In this document: one piece after another, positions 12,181-22,800 of the stretch | How the letters are laid out: every line of letters begins with the position of its first letter | Numbering within the stretch: the stretch's first letter is position 1 | Assembly: GCF_027409185.1 (NCBI RefSeq) | Contig: NC_084467.1 | Coordinates: forward strand, 88,916,501-88,980,500 | DNA: 64,000 nucleotides | Direction: 5' to 3' | From: Cynocephalus volans | Lineage: Eukaryota; Chordata; Mammalia; Dermoptera; Cynocephalidae | Notes under the pieces: model-generated | Told to the model about the DNA's origin: nothing | The model's input: only the letters and a program-made list of their open reading frames with translations | Databases searched by the model: none | Translations under genes and position numbers: made by a program

Positions 12181-13892
12181 TATACATTTTTAAGCCTGAG
12201 CATCTCTTCTCTGGATCCTTTGGGCCAAGAATAAGAGGTGTTCAGGGAAAAACTATTTTAGTAGGAGTCTAGCCACAATGCAACAGTCTTTGTAATATAG
12301 ACTGCACTGCACTTTGGTTTCATATTTGCTCTATAATATCTGAAAACATGAATAACTTATGTGATGCTTAAGACAAGCTTAAAAACACAAAGTCGAAAAT
12401 GAAATCTGAGAGTATTTCCCCAAAAGAAATTTTCCTATGGAGAATGTAGCTAATGTCTCTACCTTATTCTCAGCAATGTATGAGAGTATATAGAAATTTG
12501 TAAAAACACTGACCACAAAAACATGAGTCTGTTTAATTAACACTGAACATCTGGAGGGTAAAAGTTTATTTATCTGCCAGCAGAATCCCAAGATGCAAGA
12601 AAAGTACCACTAAGGTTGGACAAAGCAGATAATTGACATTATTGATTTTTAGTGAGGTTCCAAGTTCTTTTGGCTGTTTTATCTGACTGCACTAAGATAC
12701 ACACACACTTTAATGTAAAAAACAACATATACTGAACTAACTGCACAAAGACCTCATTACTGAAACATTAACCATGATTATTTTAATATTCTCACGACTG
12801 CAATTTTGAGAATATACTGGCATGATGTAAGGAGGCGGGAGAGGAGAGGGTAGAAGAGAGGGTGGCAGACAGAGGCAAGTAGTCTTTGCCCCCAGTAGTG
12901 AACAAGGACTAAACACAGACAATGGGTGGAAAACATATACTAATTCGCATAACAGAGAGTGGGCAACACACTAATACAGACTATAGAATTCTTTTGCTAT
13001 GACTCAGTTCTTATTTTTTCTTGTATCTATGTAATTGAAATTTCATCATGATGAATAGTACTGTGGAAAAAATATTTTTGTGGGAAAAAAATATGTTCTA
13101 AATACAAGCATTTGACTTTGTGTGTAATACACACGCCTTTTTAGAAGCCATGAGAATAACCTACGCTTTAACAATAAAGATCTTTTAATACTAAGGGTTT
13201 TAACTTCTATCAGTTTCTCCTTAATCATTCTTTCAAAATCTATTTTATACACATTTCTTAAACAACACATACTTTATGTAAAATATAAGAATGTACATTC
13301 TTAAGGTTAGATTCAGTGACAATATACACTATCTGAATCTAGTAACACATTTTCTCTTTGCTGCATATAAGAAACACAGGCTGCGTTTTTATGATCCATG
13401 CAGTAAACAAAAATCAAGCAAACAACTAGTTGTCCTTCAGCTCCTAAAATGAACGCCCCAGGCACAACAGACTTAAAAATAAAAGCACTGATAGTTGCAT
13501 CAAAACCATGCCGGGCTGAGTTAGTCCTGGAAGAGCTGGTTGCAAGGGCCACAAGGGAAGACTGGTAGCCACAAATTTTCTTCTTGTTTTCATATGGGAT
13601 TGAGACTATCCTCTCCTCACATGGCTTTTCCCTATACCACAGGCTTTTGCTAAAGAGGCATTTCAGGCTTCAAATTGAAACAATCAACCTTTAGTGAAAA
13701 AGCTGAGAAAAGACTCTTGAGTTTCTGATCCTGGAAAACAGCTTGCTGTAGGTCCTTTAAGGCAAATGTCATGAGTCAAAGAAATTGTAGAGCAGTCTTA
13801 AGATGTAAACAATAAACTGCTGACCGAGGAATTATATCCCTGGATGAAAACTCTTCACAAGAAGGTCTGTCTATATGAATAAGTTCAACTTT

Positions 13893-13943
13893 TTGGTTTT
13901 TGAAGTTAACATGAATTTTGTTTTTTGAAGTTAACATGAATTT
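13893..13943. repeat. 25-bp tandem duplication in EXTL2 3' UTR region
   Basis: Two adjacent copies of a unit containing ttttgaagttaacatgaatt. Confidence 0.85.
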
Positions 13944-14104
13944 TATATCTTAGAAGAGCTGCATATTTTTTCTATTATAGAGACTTCTAGGGTAGATGAA
14001 AGTCCATAACGTAGCTTAAAAACAACAACAACAACAAAAAAAACTACATAGCATGAAGAAGGTGTTCAAATACCAAGCAGTTTTCCCATTTGTTTTTGTT
14101 TGTT

Positions 14105-14599
14105 TTACTTTCCCATTTTACTTAAGTGGTTGGCATAAGGAAAACCAAACTGGGAAATCATAATGTTGGAGTATTTTAAGGGCATGCTATCATAGATATT
14201 AACAAGCTTATTTATACAGTAAGACCTCTGAGGAAAGTGCTCAGCTCGATGCCACATTCCAGAATAGCCACCGTTGGTTTCTTTTTCCAAATTGCGCATG
14301 TTCACAGGTTTCACAAATATCCCTGAAGTCTTCCCAATGTGCTTGGCAATGAGAAAATTCATGACAATATCATCACAGTTTTGAGTTTCATCTATCAAAG
14401 CATGGACGGCTGTGGGTTGCCTCTGAAACAGTTGAAGATACTTGCTATTGAAAAATGAAGCTCCAATCAGCACCATCGAGTACTGGTCACCATTTCCAAA
14501 CCCTGGTATTTGTAGTTCAAAACCTCCATAACTGTAGATACCTGATGAAGTAGAGACATGCTTTCTAGGAACGAATCCCACAATTTGATCAGGAAATTG
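14105..14599 (-). CDS. EXTL2: EXTL2 last coding exon (C-terminal half and stop)
   Basis: Codes for residues 169-332, starting QFPDQIVGFVPRKHVSTSSG and ending at a stop at 14105-14107. The acceptor is a tttgtcag preceded by a pyrimidine-rich run on the minus strand, and the exon enters in phase 0. It carries the second half of the catalytic domain, including the GNGDQYSMVLIGASFFNS segment and TQNCDDIVMNFLIAKHIGKT, both near-identical to human. The tail is two residues longer than in human or mouse (SKMGK rather than ending near RKI or SKM). Intron to the next exon upstream is 2,397 bp. Confidence 0.97.
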   Translation of the reverse strand, partial: QFPDQIVGFVPRKHVSTSSGIYSYGGFELQIPGFGNGDQYSMVLIGASFFNSKYLQLFQRQPTAVHALIDETQNCDDIVMNFLIAKHIGKTSGIFVKPVNMRNLEKETNGGYSGMWHRAEHFPQRSYCINKLVNIYDSMPLKYSNIMISQFGFPYANHLSKMGK

Positions 14600-15505
14600 C
14601 TGACAAAAGGGAAAAAGAATAATTAAAGATGGCATTTCCTTAGAGCAGACATAGCAAAAAAAGGCAATGATTTATTACAGAAAGAATAAAACTGATTTGC
14701 TAACTTTTCCTTATTCTTGGTTTCTACATCTTAATTTCATCTAACTTGAGGCAACTTCAGAAATCTGTGTCCTGATAAGTTTACAGGTCAAATTCCACTA
14801 TATTTCTCTGAAAACAAATTTTCTGACTTCACAAATGTTCTAATTCAAACATTACCTAATATTAACATATTCTAGTCACCAGAGTCCAATCCCTGAAAGT
14901 CTGCTGCAAGAAAAATTGACTGCATAAATCCTATTTATTGTAGGAGATGAGATATAATGTGACCATTTTGAAAACTGTTCTAATCTCTTAAGAGTATATA
15001 AAATGATGAATGTATATGTATGATTTTACTGTTTTTCCATGTTGACTTCAACATTCTTGAAAGTCACTGTTGATTTTATTTATTTAATTCTATTTTTATT
15101 ATTTTAAAGATGACTGGTGAGGGGATTATAACCCTTGACTTGGTGTTGCCAGCACCATGCTCTCCCAAGTGAGCCACGGGCCAGCCCTCACTGTTGATTT
15201 TAGACAATGTTATATTTTATCCCTTTTCAACTTAGGCATTTCCTTTTTAAAAATATGAGATAATATAAATAAATATAAATATGAATTATATAAATGTAGA
15301 GAGATGTGTCAGGATCTTTGAAGAAAGAATAGATGATAACAAAACGCTTAATAATATTAAGGTGAGAGTGACTAAAAAATAAAAGAAAAATCAGCAAACA
15401 AAAGAAAAACACTGAAGCATGGCAAAAGAGGTAAGTACAGGGTTGAAAAGTTCGGTTCACTCTGGTAAATTGAGTTTCACTCATTTATTGAACAGACACT
15501 GAACT

Positions 15506-15542
<37 letters not shown>

Positions 15543-18500
15543 TTAGGTTGATTTAAATCCCATTTCAAAGAACTCACAGTCTAGAGAAGGTATGATACAG
15601 ATATGCAAACAAGGAATTACTGGTTAAACTTGATGAGAGTACTGAGGAGAGAATGATAACTGTGTTGCTGGGGGCAAAGGGGAAGGTCAGTGGATGGCGG
15701 ATAAAGGCTGGGAGGCTTCAGAGAAGATGGACGATTTACACAATCCAGGAGAATGAAAGAAATTTCACAGACAGCTAGAAGAGGAAAAGGGAAAGCACTA
15801 AAAGCGGAGCTAATGGACACAGATGAATATCTAATCTTGCACGCCTATATACCTCAAATCATTATACTATGCAATGCATTGGTCAAAGTGAGTTTAAGTA
15901 GTCAGACTGTCTTGGGCAATGGATTGAAAATTTTCTTGATATTTTAATGAATAAATTCTAAAAGCATATTTATGTATCTTTAATTATGGTTTATTCAATC
16001 TTTCTAATTAACCACAGTCCTGGTATTTTGCCTGTCCCACCCTTTTACATTTTGGGTAAGTTGATTTTTTACCTTAAATAGATATCTCACAGCTGAAGTA
16101 TTACATTAGAACTTTTGCCTAAGAAGCTTTTATTTACAGAGCTGGAAAAAACTACTGATATGAAAAAATTTCAATTTGTTGATCAGTACACTAGATATGA
16201 AGTTAAAAAAAAGTTTTTAGAATGCTGATATCTGCAGAGTACTGAGATCACTTACCATTAATATTTAATATTGTTATATCCCAAGTAACTAATTAAGGAA
16301 CGTTATATAGTGCAAATTAGACCATTTATTGGATAGCACAGTGTTTAATTATTTGACAGGGCTTAAGGGTATACAGTTCTGGTTTCAGGTAACTGTAGTG
16401 CAACTTGTCAAAGTCAGCTATTATTAACACACATTCAATGGGAAAGAGATGCTTTTAAAGGACAGTGAAAATTTTTGCCTGTTTATCTGAGCTAGGACTT
16501 AAGAAAAAACAAAATAAAACAAAAAAACCTGTCACCACAACGGTACGTGTAGAATTATTACTGCAGAATTTCTAATCAATGGTTTCAGAATGAGAATTAA
16601 ATTTTGTGGAGGTAATTAATGCTTTCTTTTACAAAAAATTACATACAATATAAATATAGAAATACATTTCTCATCTGAGACACACATCTGTGGCCTGTAG
16701 AAAATATCTCTGCATTCTTGTTTTTGTTGTACCAGATCATTTCTTCATCGCTCTTTGGAAGGTAGTTCTGGCTCTTTTCCCCAATATACCAAAACGTAAA
16801 TGAAACATAGATAAAAGATACCATAATTTTCAGGCTGTCTTAAATAAGATCAGGAAATCTTGATTAGCTTATAACAAATTCATGCATCTTTTAGATAAAT
16901 ATTATCTGTACTATTTTGGGTAACTCCCATATTAAACCATGTTGCCCTGCTTAAGCACTAGATAAAATTTTACATAGATGGATATAGCAACATTACCTGC
17001 CAAACTGAGAAAGCAAAAACAAGATCCTGGGCACTAATGATAGTGTCATCGTCTACCATGAACACCGCTGAAATGAAAGGAAAACAATTGAAATTGAACA
17101 GTTTGAAAATGAAAACCAATTAGTAAGATACAGTAGTGTCTACATAGATCATTTAAATAAAGTATTTTTGAACCAATTAGTAATTAAGAAATGTATTCTT
17201 GGAGAGATTTTTAGAGATTTGCCAGTAGAAAAAAATTTTTTTTGAATTACTATTGATTTTATAAGTGCTCAAAGGCAAAAAATCATGTAGTTATCATCCA
17301 TCCTAGGAACTAATGAACCTATAAACAAACAAAGCCAAGATTCTTTTAAGCAAATTACAACTTCATGAAACTGCTAATAGGAGGAAAAGGGGAGTGGCAA
17401 AAAATATATTCAGCATAAGCTAAATGGCATCTTACTACCTTCTGTAATGTAATAACATATAACTATAGCATATCTTTTTTTTATAATATCAAACTTTTTG
17501 TCATTGTTGCAAGATATATATGATTTCCTCCCCAGGAAACTGCTTCTTGACATCTTGGAAACTGCCCTTTAAGCTTTTCGAAGTGCTTTCTTATGATTAA
17601 CTTTCCCCACTTTTCTCCAGAGAGTTAAGACAGGTAGAAGGCCAGAAATCCACATTACACCCCCCCCCCCAACACTCCCCGGGCCCGCTTCCCACATCTG
17701 TGGTTAGCTGCAGCCCTTCCATGCTAAGAAACTAGCTGCAACTCACCATTGGTTTCCACTTCAGGGAAGGCCTGGAGTCGATTTCTCATTCTGTTTGCTG
17801 TCTGTAGTTTGAAGATCACAGGGACAGGGTGAGGCCCTAGAGAATTCCATAACTCATCTGGTCCTTTTTCCCCAACATTGTTCCAAACTACAATTACTTT
17901 GTGCAGATGTGGTACTGCCTGATAATGATTTAAAAGTCTTAATAAGAGATCTGTTCTATTGTATGTTTGCATTATGAGAGTAAAGGAATCCAGGGTGGAC
18001 TTGCCCTGGGATTTTATTTCCCTACGCAGAGTAAGCATCTTGTCTTCTTTGATACTGGGAAGTAAAGCGGTCAAAGCTCCAGCTACCAGTAGTAATACAA
18101 GGATGACCACCAAAGAGAAACGAAGCACTCGAATCCCCATTACTTTCCCAGGAAGCTTGCAGATGTGGCAACACCTGGAGCAGAAATGGAAATAAATTCC
18201 AGAATGTTAGCATTCTCACTAGTCACGGTGTTTCTGTTTCTGTTGTTTTCAATGATGAGAGAGATCAATCATGCTTTAGTTTCTTCAAATTCGGTTCTCT
18301 CTTCCTCTTTGTTAAGGCTTAAGAGATTAAAAAGAACAGTCTAATAGTCCTCCCTCCTGGCTTGCTTGTTTTGCAGTTGCAGACAAAAGATCTTATACAC
18401 ACCGAGTATTAAGAATTAAACATTTTAAAATTTGCCCTCATTTCACAACTAAAAATCTGAAACTGAGATTATTTTTCAAATGGGATATTTCCCTTTAAAC

Positions 18501-19779
18501 TTACATTTTGGTAGCAGCCTTATTTTCCAAGTAAAATCATATGCAGAACCACAATACATGAAGCAGATAATAAAAGCAGCAGAAAACAATCACAATGGGT
18601 TTACTGCTTATCACGCCCTGTATTATGTGCTTCACATGCCACAGTATGTACTTAGTCACCGAATTAAAGAAATAGTTACTGACCACTTACTCTTGTGCCA
18701 GGCACTGTACTAGGTTCTGTGGATACAGCAATGAATAAGATGGACAAGGTGTCTGCTGTTAGTAGCAAAGGAGATAGTAAGGAGAGACAGATAACACAAT
18801 AAATGAATTCAAAAGATAATCTGGCGTGGTGGTTATGAAGAGAATATGTTTTTGAAGAGAATAAATCAGAGTGATGTGATAAGCAAGGGCCAGATTATGT
18901 AGGGCCCTGTCAGCTTCAATGATGAGTATGGATTTCATTCTAAATGATATGAGAAGCCACTGGAGGGTTTGGATTAGGAGAGTGACGGGATCTACCTTTT
19001 ATTATTATTATTCCCATTTAACAGTTTAGATGCTTACAGAGATCAAATAGCTTTCCCAAGATTACTAACTTAAGTAATGGAACTATGATTTCCATGAGGG
19101 AAATCTGCCCCCAGAGCTCAGGCTCTTCATCATCATGGGCTGTGGGGATGTGCAGTTTGGGTTCAAAGCTAGGTTGAACTGAGGTAGGGCTCTTGAGCTT
19201 CCACAGCTCCCTCTCTCACAGTACAAATCACAAGGTATGATTATCAGCTATGTACTCTCCCATCTTCCTCATTATACCTAAAGGATCTTCCAGAGATGGC
19301 CACAGAATAGTAGTGAACAAATAATTGATAAGTGTGACCTGGATATACACTGGTCAAAAATTTTATCTAATCAAACCTCTTGCCTGCATGAGAAAAAGTT
19401 AAATTGCACAGTTTTAAAAACACCTAGAACTCTATTTCCCAGCTTCCAATACAATTTCATTTCCACACTTGCTGCCTCTTCCTATAGCACTGTTGGCTTT
19501 CAATTATTTGTTTTTTATTTTTCTTCCATTTCTGCTTCTGATTTCAGACTTACTCCACGCAAGCCTCCATAAGCCTTTAAGGTAGGTCCTTCTGTATTAG
19601 TCCATTTCTGTTGCTTATAACAAAATACTTGGAACTGGGTGATTTATAAGAAAATAAATTTACTGCTTATAGTTTCAGAGGCTGGGAAATCCAAAGTCCA
19701 GGGAACACATCTAGTGAGGGTCTTCTTTGGCGGTGGCTTTATGGCAATGCAGGGGTCTCATATGGCAGAAGATGGCTGA

Positions 19780-19834
<55 letters not shown>

Positions 19835-22800
19835 CTCATATGTTCTCCTTGTAAAGCCATCAGAACCAGATCCCTGACCATCATTATTAATTCATTCACT
19901 ATGGATTGGTCCAGCAATCAAATCACCTCTTCAAGGTCCCACCTTTCAATTACCGTAATAGAATTTCCCATCCTTAAAAGTTATAGTGAGAATGAAGCTT
20001 CTAATATATGGACTTTGGGGGACACAATTCAATCAATCCACAGCGTTCTGCCCCTGGCCTCCGAAGTTCATGTCCTTCTCACAGGTAAATACATTCATTG
20101 CATCCCCAAAGTCTTAACTTATCTCACCTCAAAAGTCCAAAGTCCCATCTATGAAATAAAAACAAATTATCAACTTCCAAGACACAATGGTAGGACAAAT
20201 ATAAGGTACATAATTCCATTCAAAAAGGGATAAATAGGCCAAAAGAAAGGGGTAACAGGTCCCAAACAAGTCCAAAACCCAGCACGGCAGACATTAAGTC
20301 TTAAAGCTGGCAAATCATGCATCTTGACTCCACATTCAACCACATCTGCATGCTAGTGTGACAGTTGGGTCCCCAAGTCCTCGGGCAGCTCCACTTCTAT
20401 GGCTTTCCTGGTCTCAGGTCACACGTCAGCTCTCCCAGGCTGGTATTCCACTCTGGTAGCTCCACAGGTCTGGGGTTTCCATGGAGGTCCCACTCTCATG
20501 GCTCCACTACGCATGGCGCTGATGGGGTTTCTCTGCTGCAACTCTGACCCACACTTCCACTCAGCATTGCTCTAGTGAAGGCTGTCTGCAGTGACTCCGC
20601 CCCTGTGACAGATCTCTTCCCAGGCCCCCAGGCTTTCCCATACATCCTTTGAAATCAGGGTGGAGGCTCCCACGCCTTCACAGCTCTGGCATTCTAAGAG
20701 CCTGTAGACCTAACACCATATGGGGCCACCAAGGTTTCCAGCTTGTATCTTCTAAAGCTGTGGGTCCAGCCACACCTGGAGTAGCTGAAGCAGCCAGAGT
20801 GCTGGTGTTAGAAGCAGCTTCTCAGGGTGGCCCTGGGCAGTGAGCCTGTGATGGGCACCTTGGGACAGTTCCCTGAGACCATTGTGTCTCCCTAGGCCTG
20901 TGGGTATGTGATGGAAGCATTGGCCCCAGGGGCTTCTGCAATGCCTTCAGGGCCTTTTCCTCATTCTCTTGATAATACCTTTCTTTTGTACTAATCTTCT
21001 TAGCACCATTGCATGCATTGTTCTCCTGAAATAGCTCTCTGCTTCTCTACCATATGGCTGGGCTACAAATTTTCCAAATCTTTATGCTCTGCTTCCGTTT
21101 TAATTACACATTCTGGCTTTATGTCATGCCTTTGCTGCCATAACTCAGCACAGGCTGTTGCAAGTAGCCATGCAGTTTCCAGAATATTTTGTTCCTTAGA
21201 AATTTCTTCTGCCAAATAGCCTGGGTCAGCGCCTTTATATTCCACATTCCATAATACTTTTGTGCATGAACAGAATGCAGTGAAATTCCTCGCCAGTTCA
21301 TAGCAAGGGAGAACTCTGCCCCAGTTTCCAGTAAGTCCCTTCTCATTTACATTTAAGATCTCCTCAGTATGGCCATTACTGTCCATATCTCTATCAGCAT
21401 TCTGATAGAATTTAAGAAGTTACAAAAAAGAATGAAATTCTCCCATTTGCAACAACATGTATGAGTTTGGAGAAACTTATTTTGAGTGAAATAAGCAAAG
21501 CACAGAGGGATAAATACCATATTTACTCACTCATAAGTGGGAGCTAAAAGAGAAAAAAGGAAGGAAAGACCATAGTGGTGTGTTGGACTTGCAGAGGAAG
21601 AGAACATACCTAGGGATACAAAGTGGAGTGGGGAAAGAGGGGTGGTAAGGGAGGTCAGGGATAAGTGGGTGGGGGACATGGGGTATAACTGCAATTTTTG
21701 GTAATGGGCATGCTGCCAGTATGGATCTGGCCATCACATCTTAGGCACGAGTGGTGACAATTTGCTTTGTACTCTATGAATATTCATAACCAATAAAAAA
21801 AAAAAATAAGAAGTTACAAACTTTCACTGGTTCTCTTGTCTTCTAAACTCCCACTAGCAGCTAGGCTTTTTCTAGCCTGCTCCTCCAAATTCCTTCAGCT
21901 TCTCCTCAACACCCATTTCCAAAGCCACTTCCACACATTCAAGTATTTGTTATAAGCAACACCCCACTTCTCTGGTACCAAATTTCTGTATTAGTCCATT
22001 TCTATTGCTTATAACAAAAAACCTGGAACTGGGTAGTTTATAAGAAAATAAAATTTATTGCCTACAGTTTTGGAGGCTGGGAAATCCAAAGTCCAGAGAA
22101 CACATCTGGTGGGGTCTTCTTTGGTGGTGGCTTTATAGCAATGCAGGGGTCTCATATAGCAGAAAATGGCAGAGCAGAGAGAGAGAAAGACTCTCATGTG
22201 CTCCCCTTTTAAAGCCATCAGAACTATGCCCCTGACCATCCTCATTAATCTATTCTTTATGGCATGGTATAGCAATCTAATCACCTCTTCAAGGACCCCC
22301 CTTTCAATTACTATAATAGGATTTCCCACCCTCAAAAGTTACAGTGGGAATTACGCTTCTAATATATGAACTTTGTGGTACACAATTCAATCAATCCACA
22401 GCTCCTTCTTTTGTATTCTGGCAACAACTGAGTCCTCATATCCATTTTTGCATATCCTGGATCTATTATACTACTTGTATTATTCAAGTACAAAAACCAG
22501 AAGTGAGGAAAATGAATTGTTCAAATCAATTTCCTTATAAATAGACTGGAAAACTAACCAGGAGTTTCTAATCAACATTTAACAAATATCTTCAAGAAAA
22601 AAAATCGATTACATAGAATCAGAAAGAATAAGATATATGAGACATTATTCTTGATGACTTTAATTGATTCATAGTCTATCTCTCCTACTATTTTTGATAC
22701 AATTTCTCTTCTTAGGCTATAAAATAGCACAGAGACACCATCACCATTCTTCTTGGTATAACACTGCCTTCGTACATCTTATTTTTAGTTCTCTCCGTTT

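Larger units (their letters stand above)
12015..14104 (-). other. EXTL2: EXTL2 3' UTR and downstream flank
   Basis: Sequence after the EXTL2 stop codon. It holds no other gene. Candidate AATAAA poly(A) signals read on the minus strand sit at 12570-12565 and 12025-12020; neither can be chosen from sequence alone, so the UTR end is open. A 25-bp tandem duplication (13893-13943) and an old antisense MIR (12015-12180) fall inside. Open frames here are short and match nothing I recognise. Confidence 0.4.
14600..16996 (-). other. EXTL2: EXTL2 intron between the last two coding exons
   Basis: Holds a CYN SINE (15079-15187), a (CA)n (15511-15541) in an old repeat, and otherwise unassigned AT-rich DNA. 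Confidence 0.85.
19593..22400 (-). mobile_element. Complete MaLR (MST/THE1-like) element with two LTRs
   Basis: LTRs lie at 19593-20042 and 21987-22400, both beginning tgtattagtccatttct and ending caatcaatccaca on the plus strand, so the element reads on the minus strand (TG...CA ends). Right after the 5' LTR the minus strand carries ggtaccagagaagtggggtg, the usual MaLR primer-binding neighbourhood. The internal part is noncoding, as expected for these nonautonomous ERVL relatives; open frames across it are accidental. It hosts an L1 insertion at 21427-21807. It is in the same orientation as EXTL2. Confidence 0.88.

Noticed and set aside
19727-20233. 168-codon open frame
   Set aside because: Crosses a MaLR LTR and its GA repeat (Arg-Glu repeats); noncoding retroelement sequence.
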